This document shows, in pieces, positions 37,242 through 47,909 of a stretch of DNA of 64,000 nucleotides. This stretch comes from Mycetohabitans endofungorum. Lineage in GTDB: Bacteria; Pseudomonadota; Gammaproteobacteria; Burkholderiales; Burkholderiaceae. The notes beneath the pieces were generated by a model, which saw nothing but the letters and a program-made list of their open reading frames with translations, ran no database searches and had not been told where the DNA came from. The DNA lies in NCBI RefSeq assembly GCF_002927045.1, contig NZ_PRDW01000010.1:62001-126000 (forward strand), in the 5' to 3' direction. Position 1 is the first letter of the stretch. Every line of letters begins with the position of its first letter. Made by a program: the position numbers and the translations under genes.

Positions 37242-38363
37242 ATGAACGTAGGTTTCGTTGGATGGCGTGGCATGGTCGGCAGCGTCCTGATGCAACGTAT
37301 GCAACAGGAGCGCGATTTCGACCTGATAGAGCCGGTCTTCTTCAGTACCAGCAATGCGGGCGGTGCGGCGCCGGCATTCGCGAACACGGACACGAAACTG
37401 AAGGACGCGTCCGATATCGACGAACTAAAGCGCTGCGACGCGATCATCACGTGCCAGGGGGGCGACTATACGAACGACGTCTATCCGAAGCTGCGCGCCG
37501 CTGGCTGGAAGGGCTACTGGATCGATGCGGCATCTGCGCTGCGGATGAAGGATGATGCGGTGATCATCCTGGATCCGGTCAATCTCGACGTGATCCGTGA
37601 TTCGCTGGTGCGTGGCGGACGCGATTTCATCGGTGGGAATTGCACCGTGAGCTTGATGCTGATGGCGCTGGGCGGATTGTTCCAGCACGACCTGGTCGAC
37701 TGGCTGACCGCGATGACGTATCAGGCCGCGTCCGGGGCCGGCGCACAAAACATGCGCGAGCTTTTGGCGCAGATGGGGATGCTGCATGGCGCGGTGGAGC
37801 CGCAACTGGCCGATCCCGCGTCGGCCATCCTGGACATCGACCGCCGCGTGTCGTCCGCGATGAACAGTGACGCGATGCCGACGCAGCATTTCGGCGTGCC
37901 GCTGGCCGGTTCGCTGATTCCATGGATCGACAAGGACCTGGGCAATGGCATGTCAAAGGAAGAATGGAAGGGTGGCGCCGAGACGAACAAGATCCTCGGC
38001 CGTCCAGCCGTCGGCGAGCCGGGGTCGATCCCGGTTGACGGATTGTGCGTGCGCATCGGTGCGATGCGTTGCCACTCACAGGCATTGACGATCAAGCTGA
38101 AAAAGGACGTGCCGCTTGACGAGATCTATCAGATGCTGGCGACGGCGAACGATTGGGTGAAGGTCGTGCCGAACGAGCGCGACGCGTCGATGCACGGGCT
38201 GTCGCCGGCCAACGTGACCGGCACGTTGTCGGTGCCGGTCGGCCGGTTGCGCAAGCTCGCGATGGGCGGCGAATACCTGTCGGCATTCACGGTCGGCGAC
38301 CAGTTGCTGTGGGGCGCTGCCGAACCGCTGCGCCGGATGTTGCGCATTTTGCTCGAGCGTTGA
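37242..38363 (+). CDS. asd: Aspartate-semialdehyde dehydrogenase
   Basis: Reduces aspartyl phosphate to the semialdehyde, the branch point to lysine/diaminopimelate, methionine, threonine and isoleucine. 373 residues with [20 protein letters not shown] at the start and the nucleophile Cys134 in [17 protein letters not shown]. The catalytic histidine region is near [15 protein letters not shown]. It is the Gram-negative type. A possible attenuator precedes it. Confidence 0.96.
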   Translation: MNVGFVGWRGMVGSVLMQRMQQERDFDLIEPVFFSTSNAGGAAPAFANTDTKLKDASDIDELKRCDAIITCQGGDYTNDVYPKLRAAGWKGYWIDAASALRMKDDAVIILDPVNLDVIRDSLVRGGRDFIGGNCTVSLMLMALGGLFQHDLVDWLTAMTYQAASGAGAQNMRELLAQMGMLHGAVEPQLADPASAILDIDRRVSSAMNSDAMPTQHFGVPLAGSLIPWIDKDLGNGMSKEEWKGGAETNKILGRPAVGEPGSIPVDGLCVRIGAMRCHSQALTIKLKKDVPLDEIYQMLATANDWVKVVPNERDASMHGLSPANVTGTLSVPVGRLRKLAMGGEYLSAFTVGDQLLWGAAEPLRRMLRILLER

Positions 38364-38547
38364 TCCGCCAGCGAACAACGCGCGTGCCCGTGCGCGCGAA
38401 AGACAAGGGCGTTGCGCGCTGCGTGGCGCCTTTTTCGTTTTAAGATTCTGCTTTTGTGATCGAAAGCCGACTGGGATCGGCGCCGGCGTGTGGCACAAGC
38501 CAACGGCGGCTCAGGTTAGCACGCATCGTGGCGATGCAGGAGTATCA

Positions 38548-39900
38548 ATGAGTGTTCGAGCAGGGGGCGCGTGCGCTGTGGCGGTGGCGGCAATAGTTGT
38601 GGTGTTGCCGCCGGGCGCGGCGGCAGCCGGAACGAATACCAGCGCGGCCGGCACGGCCGGCGCATCGGCTGCCGACAACGCAAGCTCCAATCGTTTTGTC
38701 GTCAAGCCTGGCCAGTCGCTGAACGACATAGCCAGTGCTGTGATCCAGTCCAACGACCGGACGATGCGTGACAGGATGGTGGCGCTGCTGTTCGAGGCCA
38801 ATCCCAGCGCGTTCATGGGGCGCGATCCGAACCGCTTGAAGATCGGCGCGGTGATCCGGGTACCAGACGGCGCGGTGGCGACGGTGACGGCCGCGGCGGG
38901 CGTCGCCGGCAATGCACTGCCGCCCGCGGCGTCGGTCGTGGTGACGACCTCCGGCGCACATGCACCGGTTGCGGGTAGCGCCGCAGCTGCAAGCGCCGCG
39001 TCGCGCGGTGGTGTGCCGGTTCAGCCATCAGCGTCGGGCACTGCCGCGTCGGGTGGCGTCGCGTCCTCGTCCGCGGCACGGGCGGTCTCGACACCTGCCG
39101 TGGCGGCGAGCCAGGGTACGGACCACGCGTCGGCCCGCACGGGTGCTTCGCTACGTCTGTCGCCAGCGATCGCGGCGGGTGCTGCTGCGCTGGCGGTCCT
39201 GTTGATGGGGTTGCTGATTGCACTGGTGCGACGACGGCAGCGCGCGGCAGCCCATGCCGCTGACACGGCGCGCGAAGGCCCGACCGGTGACGCTGGTAAG
39301 GCCGGCCTGCTGCCTGGGGCCGTTTCCGCCGCCGGAGTACACGACGCGTTGTCGCGCGGTGACACGGTCGAGCACGGTCCGGACGTTGCGCCGCCGTCAT
39401 CGGGTGTTGTTTTAGCCACCTCAGCAGCCGAATCGCCGACTGTCACGGCAACGCACGCCGGTGAGCGGCAAACGCCGCTGGCGCCCGACTTTCCGGCACA
39501 CGCCGCTGCCGCGCTGGCATCGCTGGAGCTGTCGCTGCCGCCGCTGTCGTCCACGTCGTCGAGCGTGTACGATGCGGCGATTGCTGCCGTCGAGCGCGAC
39601 GCACCGATGGCCCCGCCACCATCCGTTGCGCTGCCGCCCCGCGTCGGTGCCGCCCCTTTCGGCGCACTGAACCTCGATTTCGATCTCGATTTGCCGCCGC
39701 TGGCCGAGCAATCGTCCGTTGTGTCGACGCCGGACGAACTCGCCGCGATCGCCCGTCACAAGCTCAATCTGGCCGTCGAATACATGGAGTTAGGCGATGC
39801 GGCGGGCGCGCGCGCATTGGTTAGCGAAGTCATCGCGTCGAACGACCCAACGACGCTGGACGAGGCGCGGAAGCTGCACGCCGCGCTCGCGCCGCTTTGA
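38548..39900 (+). CDS. fimV: FimV-family protein with LysM domain
   Basis: 450 residues: signal-like hydrophobic N-terminus ([18 protein letters not shown]), a LysM-type peptidoglycan-binding segment ([20 protein letters not shown] to GAVIRVPDG, about 50-110), a long Ala/Ser/Val-rich linker, one transmembrane helix ([16 protein letters not shown] near 220) and the conserved FimV C-terminal motif ([20 protein letters not shown]). Family members are usually considerably longer, so the middle is reduced. It contributes to polar/type IV pilus assembly in Pseudomonas; the role here is unknown. CAGGAG precedes ATG 38548. truA follows directly. Confidence 0.85.
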   Translation: MSVRAGGACAVAVAAIVVVLPPGAAAAGTNTSAAGTAGASAADNASSNRFVVKPGQSLNDIASAVIQSNDRTMRDRMVALLFEANPSAFMGRDPNRLKIGAVIRVPDGAVATVTAAAGVAGNALPPAASVVVTTSGAHAPVAGSAAAASAASRGGVPVQPSASGTAASGGVASSSAARAVSTPAVAASQGTDHASARTGASLRLSPAIAAGAAALAVLLMGLLIALVRRRQRAAAHAADTAREGPTGDAGKAGLLPGAVSAAGVHDALSRGDTVEHGPDVAPPSSGVVLATSAAESPTVTATHAGERQTPLAPDFPAHAAAALASLELSLPPLSSTSSSVYDAAIAAVERDAPMAPPPSVALPPRVGAAPFGALNLDFDLDLPPLAEQSSVVSTPDELAAIARHKLNLAVEYMELGDAAGARALVSEVIASNDPTTLDEARKLHAALAPL

Positions 39901-39911
39901 GCGGGGTGGCG

Positions 39912-40712
39912 ATGCGCATCGCGCTGGGACTCCAGTATGACGGCGCCGCATTCTGCGGCTGGCAGGCGCAGCCGCACGGCAATACGGTGCAGAACGTGCT
40001 CGAGCGTGCACTGGAGCAGTTCGCGCAAGTGTCGCTGCCCACTGTCGTCGCCGGCCGTACCGACACGGGCGTGCATGCGCTCGGTCAAGTCGTGCATTTC
40101 GATACACAGCTCGACCGGGCGGAATTTTCGTGGGTTCGGGGAGTCAACGCGTTCTTGCCGCCCAGTGTCTCGGTGCAGTGGGCCAAGCCGGTGCCGCCAA
40201 CTTTTCATGCGCGCTTTGCAGCGTTCGAGCGCACGTATTTCTATGTGCTGTACGTGCATCCAGTGCGCTCGCCGATGCTCGCGAGGCGCGCCGGGTGGGT
40301 TCATACGGCGCTGGATGTCGAGAGGATGCGCAAGGCCGCCGGTTATTTAATCGGTGAACACGACTTTTCGTCGTTTCGCTCGTCCGATTGCCAGGCGAAG
40401 ACACCCGTCAAGCACCTGTATGCAATCGATATCGTCGAGCACGGGCCGTTCGTGCATTTGCGCTTTCGCGCGAATGCGTTTCTGCATCACATGGTGCGCA
40501 ACATCATGGGCTGCCTGGTGTCGGTGGGACGGCGCAGGCATCCGGCCCGTTGGATGGCCGAAGTGCTGGCCGCTCGCGAGCGCAAGCACGCGGCGCCGAC
40601 GTTCATGCCGGACGGCCTGTATCTGGCGCAGGTGGGCTATCCTGACGACTTCGGCGTGCCGCCGCCCAATCTCGCCAGTTTGCCGTTCAGCGAGGTATGG
40701 AATCGTGACTGA
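39912..40712 (+). CDS. truA: tRNA pseudouridine(38-40) synthase
   Basis: Modifies uridines 38-40 in the tRNA anticodon arm. 266 residues starting [20 protein letters not shown], with the catalytic aspartate (about Asp51) in [17 protein letters not shown] and the C-terminal block [15 protein letters not shown] start 15 bases upstream would overlap the fimV stop. It overlaps trpF by eight bases. Confidence 0.95.
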   Translation: MRIALGLQYDGAAFCGWQAQPHGNTVQNVLERALEQFAQVSLPTVVAGRTDTGVHALGQVVHFDTQLDRAEFSWVRGVNAFLPPSVSVQWAKPVPPTFHARFAAFERTYFYVLYVHPVRSPMLARRAGWVHTALDVERMRKAAGYLIGEHDFSSFRSSDCQAKTPVKHLYAIDIVEHGPFVHLRFRANAFLHHMVRNIMGCLVSVGRRRHPARWMAEVLAARERKHAAPTFMPDGLYLAQVGYPDDFGVPPPNLASLPFSEVWNRD

Positions 40713-41424
40713 GCCCGCAACCATCGGGGCCGCCGCGCCGGTCTGCCGTGCGCGGCGCACGCGCGTGAAGCTGTGTGGTCTGTCCACTGCGCAAGACGTC
40801 GATTTCGCGGTCGCACTGGGCGCGGATGCGATTGGACTGGTTTTTTATCCGCCTAGCCCGCGTTGTGTGAGCATCGAGCTTGCCGCCGCGCTGGCGCGCC
40901 GAGTCCCGGCATTCGTGACTGTGGTGGGGCTGTTCGTCAATGCCGACGACGCGCTGTTCGAACAGGTGCTCGACGCGGTGCCGCTCGGCATGGTGCAATT
41001 TCACGGTGACGAGACGCCGCAGCGCTGCGCCGCCTTGGCGGGGCGCGCGGGCCTGCGCTGGATGCGCGCCCTACGTGTCGGACCGGATACCCGGCCGGCT
41101 GATTTGGTAGAATCATCGGTTAACTATGCTTGCGCGACGGGCTTGCTGCTTGATACGCTGGTCGCCGGCTATGGTGGGGGCGGAAAGGTTTTCGATTGGT
41201 CACTTATTCCAGCAGACATCGCGCGTCAGGCCGTTTTGAGTGGTGGGTTGAACGCGCAAAACGTAACTGACGCCATCCACCGTGTGCGCCCATATGCCGT
41301 GGATGTGTCCAGCGGCATCGAAGTGCCGGGTGCAAAGGGCGTGAAGGATCATGCCCGAATGGCGGCGTTCGTCGATGCCGTGCGGGCCGCAGATGTGGCA
41401 GCGGCGGCGATGGACGCCCGGTGA
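40705..41424 (+). CDS. trpF: Phosphoribosylanthranilate isomerase
   Basis: Third step from anthranilate in tryptophan synthesis. 239 residues; the catalytic cysteine is in [13 protein letters not shown] and the general acid aspartate in [22 protein letters not shown] 40705 overlaps the truA stop, so expression is coupled. An N-terminal extension of about 18 residues precedes the barrel. It lies upstream of trpB. Confidence 0.95.
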   Translation: MTEPATIGAAAPVCRARRTRVKLCGLSTAQDVDFAVALGADAIGLVFYPPSPRCVSIELAAALARRVPAFVTVVGLFVNADDALFEQVLDAVPLGMVQFHGDETPQRCAALAGRAGLRWMRALRVGPDTRPADLVESSVNYACATGLLLDTLVAGYGGGGKVFDWSLIPADIARQAVLSGGLNAQNVTDAIHRVRPYAVDVSSGIEVPGAKGVKDHARMAAFVDAVRAADVAAAAMDAR

Positions 41425-41472
41425 ACAGTGGGCTCGCGTGACGCGCGGGCCCTGTCTGACGAGAGTGACGCA

Positions 41473-42666
41473 ATGTACAACTTGCCTGATGAACGTGGCC
41501 ACTTCGGCCCTTATGGTGGCGTGTTCGTCGCCGAAACCTTGGTTCATGCGCTCGCCGAACTGTGCGACGCGTACGACAAATACAGGCAGGATCCCGAGTT
41601 CGTCGACGAATATGCGCGCGAGCTGAAGCATTTCGTCGGCCGTCCGTCGCCGATCTATCACGCACAGCGTTGGAGCGAGCTGCTCGGCGGTGCGCAGATT
41701 TACTTGAAGCGCGAGGACTTGAATCACACTGGCGCGCACAAGGTCAACAACGTGATCGGCCAGGCGTTGCTGGCGCGCCGTATGGGCAAGCCGCGCGTCA
41801 TCGCGGAGACGGGCGCCGGCCAGCACGGCGTGGCCACGGCGACGATCGCCGCGCGCCTTGGCATGGAATGCGTGGTGTACATGGGCGTCGAAGATGTGCG
41901 CCGGCAGGCGGCGAACGTTTACCGGATGAAGCTGCTTGGCGCGACCGTCGTGCCGGTGGACTCGGGTTCGCGCACGCTGAAGGACGCGCTAAACGAGGCG
42001 ATGCGCGACTGGGTTACGAATGTCGAGAACACGTTCTACATCATCGGCACCGTGGCCGGCCCTCATCCGTATCCGATGATGGTGCGCGACTTTCAGCGCG
42101 TGATCGGCGACGAGTGCCGCGTGCAGATGCCCGAACTAGTCGGCCGCCAGCCGGACGCGGTGATCGCGTGTGTGGGGGGCGGCTCGAATGCGATGGGCAT
42201 TTTCTATCCCTACATCGACGACACGGCGGTGCAATTAATCGGCGTGGAGGCGGCCGGCGATGGACTGGACAGCGGCCGGCACGCGGCGTCGCTGATCGGG
42301 GGCATGCCCGGCGTGCTGCATGGCAACCGCACCTATCTGTTGCAGGACGAGAACGGGCAGATCAACGATACGCATTCGGTCTCCGCGGGGCTGGACTATC
42401 CGGGTGTCGGGCCGGAACATGCGTGGCTGCACGATATCGGCCGCGCACAGTACGTCGGAATCACCGATGATGAGGCGCTGAAGGCGTTTTACGACTGCTG
42501 CCGCATAGAGGGCATCATTCCCGCGCTCGAGTCCAGCCACGCGCTCGCGTATGCAGCCAAGCTCGCACCGAGCCTGGCGCGTGACAAGCTGCTACTGGTG
42601 AACCTGTCGGGCCGTGGCGACAAGGACATGCATACGGTGGCCGAGCGCACCGGCCTCGCGTTTTGA
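41473..42666 (+). CDS. trpB: Tryptophan synthase beta chain
   Basis: Joins indole and serine to tryptophan. 397 residues with the PLP lysine Lys90 in [13 protein letters not shown], the phosphate loop [10 protein letters not shown] and the catalytic glutamate in [17 protein letters not shown] 41473 gives the family N-terminus [16 protein letters not shown]. The methyltransferase gene starts inside its stop codon. Confidence 0.97.
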   Translation: MYNLPDERGHFGPYGGVFVAETLVHALAELCDAYDKYRQDPEFVDEYARELKHFVGRPSPIYHAQRWSELLGGAQIYLKREDLNHTGAHKVNNVIGQALLARRMGKPRVIAETGAGQHGVATATIAARLGMECVVYMGVEDVRRQAANVYRMKLLGATVVPVDSGSRTLKDALNEAMRDWVTNVENTFYIIGTVAGPHPYPMMVRDFQRVIGDECRVQMPELVGRQPDAVIACVGGGSNAMGIFYPYIDDTAVQLIGVEAAGDGLDSGRHAASLIGGMPGVLHGNRTYLLQDENGQINDTHSVSAGLDYPGVGPEHAWLHDIGRAQYVGITDDEALKAFYDCCRIEGIIPALESSHALAYAAKLAPSLARDKLLLVNLSGRGDKDMHTVAERTGLAF

Positions 42667-43523
42667 GCGCGCGTGGTGACACGACACCGATCACGATGCG
42701 CGGCGACGCGCTGCATCCGCGCGCCATCCCGCCGGGGATTGCGTTACGCAATCGCGATTTCGTTGCTGACGTAGGCAGCCTGGCTGACCAGTCGATCGAC
42801 CTGATCCTGGCCGACCCGCCATACGGGCTGGGCAAGGACTATGGCAATGATTCGGACAAGCGCAACGGCCAGGATTTCATCGCGTGGACCTGCCGCTGGC
42901 TCGAGCTGGCAATTCCGAAGCTTAAGCCGAGCGGCTCACTGTATGTATTCTGCACGTGGCAATACGCGCCGGAAATCTTCTGCTTCTTGAAGCGCCGGCT
43001 CACGATGATCAACGAGATTATCTGGGACCGGCGCGTGCCGAGCATGGGCGGCACGACGCGCCGGTTCACGTCGGTGCACGACAACATCGGCTTTTTCGCG
43101 GCGTCGAAGGACTATTACTTCGACCTAGACTCGGTGCGTATTCCGTACGATCCTGTCACGAAGAAGGCCCGCTCGCGGCGCATTTTCGAAGGCAGCAAAT
43201 GGCTAGAACTCGGCTATAACCCGAAGGACGTCTGGTCGGTGTCGCGCCTGCACCGCCAGCATGCCGAGCGCGTCGCGCATCCGACGCAAAAGCCGCTGGA
43301 GATTATCGAGCGAATGGTGCTGTCCAGCTGTCCGCCGGGCGGTCTGGTGCTCGATCCGTTCATGGGCAGCGGCACCACCGCGGTGGCCTGCGCGCGGCGC
43401 CAGCGCCGCTTTGTTGGCTACGAGATCAATCCTGAATACTGCGCGCTTGCTCGCCGGCGATTGGCTGAGCTGGAGGCAGACCGCGCGATCTTAGACGAGA
43501 CTTCATCCCATGTCCCGAATTGA
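42663..43523 (+). CDS. Orphan DNA methyltransferase (N6-adenine/N4-cytosine, beta class)
   Basis: Transfers methyl groups from S-adenosylmethionine to DNA. The catalytic motif [11 protein letters not shown] (about residue 48) precedes the SAM-binding [17 protein letters not shown] (near 230), the beta-class order; [12 protein letters not shown] is motif X-like. It sits between trpB and trpA, overlapping both, without a restriction gene. The B. cenocepacia orphan enzyme BCAM0992, which I recall as lying in this trp context and methylating CACAG, is the likely counterpart. The start is TTG 42663 (coupled) or ATG 42696. Confidence 0.88.
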   Translation: MSARGDTTPITMRGDALHPRAIPPGIALRNRDFVADVGSLADQSIDLILADPPYGLGKDYGNDSDKRNGQDFIAWTCRWLELAIPKLKPSGSLYVFCTWQYAPEIFCFLKRRLTMINEIIWDRRVPSMGGTTRRFTSVHDNIGFFAASKDYYFDLDSVRIPYDPVTKKARSRRIFEGSKWLELGYNPKDVWSVSRLHRQHAERVAHPTQKPLEIIERMVLSSCPPGGLVLDPFMGSGTTAVACARRQRRFVGYEINPEYCALARRRLAELEADRAILDETSSHVPN

Positions 43524-44313
43524 AACGAAGTTTGCGGCGTTGACCCGCGCTCGACGCAAGGGCCTGATTCCATTCATGACCGCGGGCGATCCGGACCCGG
43601 CGCGCACCGTCGAGTTCATGCACGCGCTGGCTGCTGGCGGCGCCGACGTAATCGAGCTGGGTGTGCCGTTCTCGGACCCGATGGCCGACGGCCCCGTGAT
43701 CCAGCGCTCGTCCGAGCGGGCACTGGCGCGCGGTATCACGCTGCGGCGCGTGCTCGACGACGTGCGCGCGTTTCGCGAGCGCGATCGTGATACACCCGTG
43801 GTGCTGATGGGCTACGCGAATCCGATCGAGCGGATGGGGCGCGAGGCGTTCGGCGCCGCGGCGCGTGAGGCCGGCGTCGATGGCGTGCTGGTGGTCGACT
43901 ATCCGCCCGAGGAAGCTGCCGAATTCGCCGACGCGATGCGCGGCTACGGCATCGATCCGATCTTCCTGCTCGCGCCGACGTCCACCGAAGAGCGCATTGC
44001 CGCGGTGGGGCGCGTGGCGAGCGGTTATGTCTATTATGTGTCGCTCAAGGGCGTGACTGGTGCGGCAAATCTCGACGTTTCCAGCATCGCAGGTAAAATG
44101 CCGACCATCAAGGCGCGGGTGCCTCTGCCGATCGGAGTCGGTTTCGGCATTCGCGATGCCGCCACGGCCCGTGTGGTCGCCGAGGTCAGCGACGCGGTCG
44201 TGATCGGTAGCCGCATTGTCCAACTGCTCGAGCAGACGCCCGGGCAGGACGCTGCGAACGTACTCAAGACGTTTGTTGCCGAGGTGCGGCACGCGCTGGA
44301 CCACGCAGCCTGA
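43510..44313 (+). CDS. trpA: Tryptophan synthase alpha chain
   Basis: Cleaves indole-glycerol phosphate to indole. 267 residues with the catalytic glutamate in [20 protein letters not shown] and the aspartate in [12 protein letters not shown]; the phosphate-binding [10 protein letters not shown] follows. It overlaps the methyltransferase gene by 14 bases, so the modification enzyme is embedded in the trp operon. Confidence 0.97.
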   Translation: MSRIETKFAALTRARRKGLIPFMTAGDPDPARTVEFMHALAAGGADVIELGVPFSDPMADGPVIQRSSERALARGITLRRVLDDVRAFRERDRDTPVVLMGYANPIERMGREAFGAAAREAGVDGVLVVDYPPEEAAEFADAMRGYGIDPIFLLAPTSTEERIAAVGRVASGYVYYVSLKGVTGAANLDVSSIAGKMPTIKARVPLPIGVGFGIRDAATARVVAEVSDAVVIGSRIVQLLEQTPGQDAANVLKTFVAEVRHALDHAA

Positions 44314-44357
44314 ACCCGGCGGCATGCCGCGACGAAACTACGCATCGAGGAGCTTTC

Positions 44358-45230
44358 ATGAGTTGGCTGGATAAACTGCTGCCGCCGAAGATCAAGCAAA
44401 CGGATCCGCGCAGCCGCAAGAGCATCCCGGAAGGACTGTGGGTCAAGTGCCCGAACTGCGAAGCGGTGCTTTACCGCAATGATGTGCAGGCCAATCTACA
44501 CGTGTGTCCGAAGTGCGATCACCATATGCGGATGGGTGCGCGTGAGCGGTTGGACGTGTTGCTCGATCCGGAGGGCCGCTATGAAATCGGCCAGGAGATC
44601 GTGCCGGTCGATGCGCTGAAGTTCAAGGACAGCCGTAAATACCCGGATCGGCTCAAGGACGCGATGGACGAGACCGGTGAGACCGACGCGATGGTCGTGA
44701 TGGGCGGTGCGATCCACACATTGCCGGTAGTGGTCGCCTGCTTTGAGTTCGCGTTCATGGGCGGTTCGATGGGCTCGGTCGTCGGCGAGCGCTTCGTGCG
44801 CGGGGCGAAGAACGCGCTCGAGCAGCAGGTCCCGTTTATTTGCTTTGCCGCATCGGGCGGTGCGCGGATGCAGGAAAGCGTGCTATCGCTGATGCAGATG
44901 GCCAAGACCACAGCGATGCTCACAAAGCTCTCCGAGGCCAAGCTGCCGTTCATCTCGGTGCTGACCGACCCGACGATGGGCGGCGTGTCGGCCAGCTTCG
45001 CGTTCTTGGGCGATGTCGTGATTGCCGAGCCCCGCGCGCTGATCGGCTTCGCCGGCCCGCGCGTGATCGAGCAGACGGTGCGCGAGAAACTGCCAGAGGG
45101 CTTTCAGCGTTCGGAATTCCTGCTGCAAAAAGGTGCGATTGATATGATCGTGGATCGTCGCAAGATGCGCGAGGAAATCGCCCGGCTGATCGCGCTGTTG
45201 ACGCACCAGCCGGCGGACGCGGTCGCGTGA
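44358..45230 (+). CDS. accD: Acetyl-CoA carboxylase carboxyltransferase subunit beta
   Basis: With AccA forms the carboxyltransferase making malonyl-CoA. 290 residues: N-terminal zinc ribbon (CPNCEAVLY and HVCPKCDHH, about 34-58) and crotonase-like core ([36 protein letters not shown]). AGGAG precedes ATG 44358. trpA-accD-folC is the usual betaproteobacterial order. Confidence 0.96.
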   Translation: MSWLDKLLPPKIKQTDPRSRKSIPEGLWVKCPNCEAVLYRNDVQANLHVCPKCDHHMRMGARERLDVLLDPEGRYEIGQEIVPVDALKFKDSRKYPDRLKDAMDETGETDAMVVMGGAIHTLPVVVACFEFAFMGGSMGSVVGERFVRGAKNALEQQVPFICFAASGGARMQESVLSLMQMAKTTAMLTKLSEAKLPFISVLTDPTMGGVSASFAFLGDVVIAEPRALIGFAGPRVIEQTVREKLPEGFQRSEFLLQKGAIDMIVDRRKMREEIARLIALLTHQPADAVA

Positions 45231-45258
45231 AGCGGCGGCGCTCGACACTGGGGCTGTC

Positions 45259-46584
45259 ATGACTGTTTTCGCCACGCTTCAGGATTGGCTCGCGCATCTG
45301 GAAACCGCCCATCCGGTCGGTATCGACATGGGGCTGGCACGCATTGGGCGCGTCAAGGCGGCGCTTGGACTACAGTTCGACTGTCCGGTGATCACCGTGG
45401 GCGGCACCAACGGCAAGGGATCGACGTGCGCGATCCTAGAAGCGATTCTGCTGCGTGCCGGCTATCACGTCGGGTGCCACACGTCGCCACACCTGCTCGA
45501 GTTCAACGAACGCGCGCGCGTGGACGGCCGCAATGCGACCGATGACGAACTACTGCCGCATTTCGAGGCGATCGAGGCTGCACGGTTGTCGTTGCCCGAG
45601 CCGGTGTCGCTGACTTACTTCGAGTTCACGACGCTGGCGATCATGCGCTTGTTCGCATCCCGCCAGCTCGATGCGGTGATTTTGGAGGTCGGCCTGGGCG
45701 GCCGGCTCGACGCGGTGAATATCATCGATGCCGATTGTGCGGTCATCACCAGCGTCGATCTGGACCACCAGCATTACCTTGGCGACACGCGGGAGCAAAT
45801 CGGCCGCGAGAAGGCGGGGATCTTTCGTCCCGGCAAGCCAGCGATCGTCGGCGATCCGCTGCCGCCGTCCAGCGTGGTCGAGCATGCCGAGGCGATCGGC
45901 GCCGACCTGTGGCTGTTCAACCGCGACTTCCACTACGAGGGTCATGCCGGCAGCGAGCGGCAGCAATGGAGCTACCGCGGCCGCACGCTGAAACGCGCGG
46001 CGCTGGCCTATCCGGCGCTGCGCGGTGCAAACCAGTTGCTCAATACCGCGGCGGCGCTCGCCGCGCTCGAGGCGCTGCGCGAGCATCTGCCAGTCAGCGC
46101 GCAGGACATCCGGCTCGGGCTGGCCAACGTCGAGCTGCCCGGGCGCTTCCAGGTGCTGCCCGGCAAACCGGCGATCGTGCTGGATGTTGCACACAACCCT
46201 CACGCGGCCGCGGTGTTGGCACAGAATCTGGGCAACATGGGCTATTTCCCCTACACCTATGCGGTGTTCGGCGCGATGGCCGACAAGGATATCGCCGGCG
46301 TGCTTGCACGCTTGAAAGGTGAGGTCGACCATTGGTGCGTAACCGAATTGCCCACGTCGCGTGCGGCCAGTGCGGTCGACATCGAACAGACATTGGTGGC
46401 GCTGGGTGTGTCGCGCGGCGATCCCGACGCACCCTCGGACGCGTCGATCCGGCAGTTCGCGAATCCACAGCTTGCCTATCAGGATGCACTCAGCCGGGCG
46501 TGCGAAAATGATAGAATCGTGGTTTTTGGCAGTTTCTATACGGTAGCCGGCGTGCTGGCCTATCGTAAGATGCAGCATCATTGA
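45259..46584 (+). CDS. folC: Dihydrofolate/folylpolyglutamate synthase
   Basis: Adds glutamate to dihydropteroate and folates. 441 residues with the Mur-ligase P-loop TVGGTNGKGSTCAILEAI, the segment SPHLLEFNERARVDG, EVGLGGRLDAVNI and HNPHAAAVLAQNL. It overlaps by four bases the longest version of the next frame, consistent with one transcript with accD. Confidence 0.95.
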   Translation: MTVFATLQDWLAHLETAHPVGIDMGLARIGRVKAALGLQFDCPVITVGGTNGKGSTCAILEAILLRAGYHVGCHTSPHLLEFNERARVDGRNATDDELLPHFEAIEAARLSLPEPVSLTYFEFTTLAIMRLFASRQLDAVILEVGLGGRLDAVNIIDADCAVITSVDLDHQHYLGDTREQIGREKAGIFRPGKPAIVGDPLPPSSVVEHAEAIGADLWLFNRDFHYEGHAGSERQQWSYRGRTLKRAALAYPALRGANQLLNTAAALAALEALREHLPVSAQDIRLGLANVELPGRFQVLPGKPAIVLDVAHNPHAAAVLAQNLGNMGYFPYTYAVFGAMADKDIAGVLARLKGEVDHWCVTELPTSRAASAVDIEQTLVALGVSRGDPDAPSDASIRQFANPQLAYQDALSRACENDRIVVFGSFYTVAGVLAYRKMQHH

Positions 46585-46640
46585 TCCGCGCGGCGCGCGA
46601 GCCGGGCAGACCGGTCTGCCGGCGCCGCCACGAGCCACAT

Positions 46641-47351
46641 ATGGGATTGTTCTCCTTCGGCAGCAAAGACGACGCGGGCCCGTCCCGGACCACCGCGGGG
46701 AGCCGTGCCGCCCGCACGAGCCGCCGCGAGCAGCGTGCCGAGCGCCGCTCCGATCCGGACGCAATGCTGCTCGATCCGACGCTGCCTGAGAAACAGCGCG
46801 CGCGTCGGCGCCTGGTCGGTGCGATCGCGCTGGTCGTGGCGGCCGTGGTCGCGCTGCCGGTGATTCTCGACTCCCACCCAAAGCCCTTTACCGACGACAT
46901 CGCCATCCAGATTCCGGCGCGGCTCGAATCGGCGCCGGCATCGTCGCATGCGCATGACGATGATGTGATGCCGGCTGCGCCGCCGCCGGCCATCGCGCCG
47001 CCGCCGCGCGGCAAGACTGCGATGGAAACCGGGCGCGCTCGAGCACAAAGCGGTGCGAATGCGTCATTTGATGTGTCGAGCCCCGGCGGTATGCCGAATG
47101 CGCCAGCCGGCAATCGCTACGTGGTGCAACTGGGCGCGCTGAACAGCGATGCCGCCGCGCGGGAGTGGGTGGGCCGGTTGAAGGCGCTCGGCGTGCCGGC
47201 CTATATCGAGCGCCGGCGCCAGTCCGACGGCAGCGAGCGCATCCTATTGCGCGCCGGGCCCTTCGCCGATCGTTCGGCGGCCGCTGCCGCGGTGGCGAAG
47301 GTGCGCGAGGCCGGCCTGACCTCGGGCGGCGACAGTAAGCGCACGCAATAG
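46641..47351 (+). CDS. SPOR-domain protein (DedD-like)
   Basis: 236 residues: basic cytoplasmic N-terminus, one transmembrane helix (LVGAIALVVAAVVALPVILD, about 55-75), a proline/alanine-rich periplasmic linker and a C-terminal SPOR domain (YVVQLGALNSDAAAREWVGR to ILLRAGPFADRSAAAAAVAK) that binds denuded septal peptidoglycan. It matches DedD by position after folC. ATG 46641 is the usual start (MGLFSFGSKDD). Confidence 0.9.
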   Translation: MGLFSFGSKDDAGPSRTTAGSRAARTSRREQRAERRSDPDAMLLDPTLPEKQRARRRLVGAIALVVAAVVALPVILDSHPKPFTDDIAIQIPARLESAPASSHAHDDDVMPAAPPPAIAPPPRGKTAMETGRARAQSGANASFDVSSPGGMPNAPAGNRYVVQLGALNSDAAAREWVGRLKALGVPAYIERRRQSDGSERILLRAGPFADRSAAAAAVAKVREAGLTSGGDSKRTQ

Positions 47352-47366
47352 AGAACGGCTGACGAA

Positions 47367-47873
47367 GTGACAGACGCGACGTTAACCGCTTTCGACTACG
47401 CCGTGATCGCGGTTATCGGCCTGTCGGCGCTGCGCGGGATGTGGCGGGGGCTGCTGGCGGAGGTATTCGGCCTGATTGGGTGGGTCGTCGCGTTGATTGT
47501 CGCCGCGATCTATGCGCCAGCGCTGGTACGCTATGTACCGGCGAACTGGCCCGGCGGCGTGCTGACGCAGTACCTAGTCGCGTTCTTCGGCTTGGCGGCG
47601 GCTGTACTGGTTGTCTCTGGCGTGGTCGGTGCGCTAATCACGCGGCTTGCCGAAGCCGGCGGGCTGCGCGGTGTCGATCGCACGTTGGGCATACTATTTG
47701 GGCTGATACGAGGCGTCCTGCTGGTACTCGTATTGGTGGCGGTCGCCGGGTTGACCGAGCTGCCGCGACAGAATTTTTGGCGCAACGCGATGTTCAGGTC
47801 TTATGCCGAACACGGCGTGCGCGAACTGAAACCGTTCCTGCCGGCCGCGATCGCGGCGTACGTGCATTTCTGA
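47367..47873 (+). CDS. cvpA: CvpA family membrane protein
   Basis: 168 residues with four hydrophobic segments. FDYAVIAVIGLSALRGMWRG and EVFGLIGWVVALIVAA are the family N-terminal pattern, and GGLRGVDRTLGILFGLIRG the conserved loop. It is linked to envelope stress and colicin V production in E. coli. GTG 47367 is the start. The cvpA-purF order is conserved widely. Confidence 0.92.
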   Translation: MTDATLTAFDYAVIAVIGLSALRGMWRGLLAEVFGLIGWVVALIVAAIYAPALVRYVPANWPGGVLTQYLVAFFGLAAAVLVVSGVVGALITRLAEAGGLRGVDRTLGILFGLIRGVLLVLVLVAVAGLTELPRQNFWRNAMFRSYAEHGVRELKPFLPAAIAAYVHF

Positions 47874-47909
47874 GCGGCACCCGGATTCAATTTCTTTGAA
47901 GGACATGCC

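Noticed and set aside
45550-46881. 443-codon minus-strand frame
   Set aside because: Opposite folC and the SPOR gene; composition is typical of a shadow frame.
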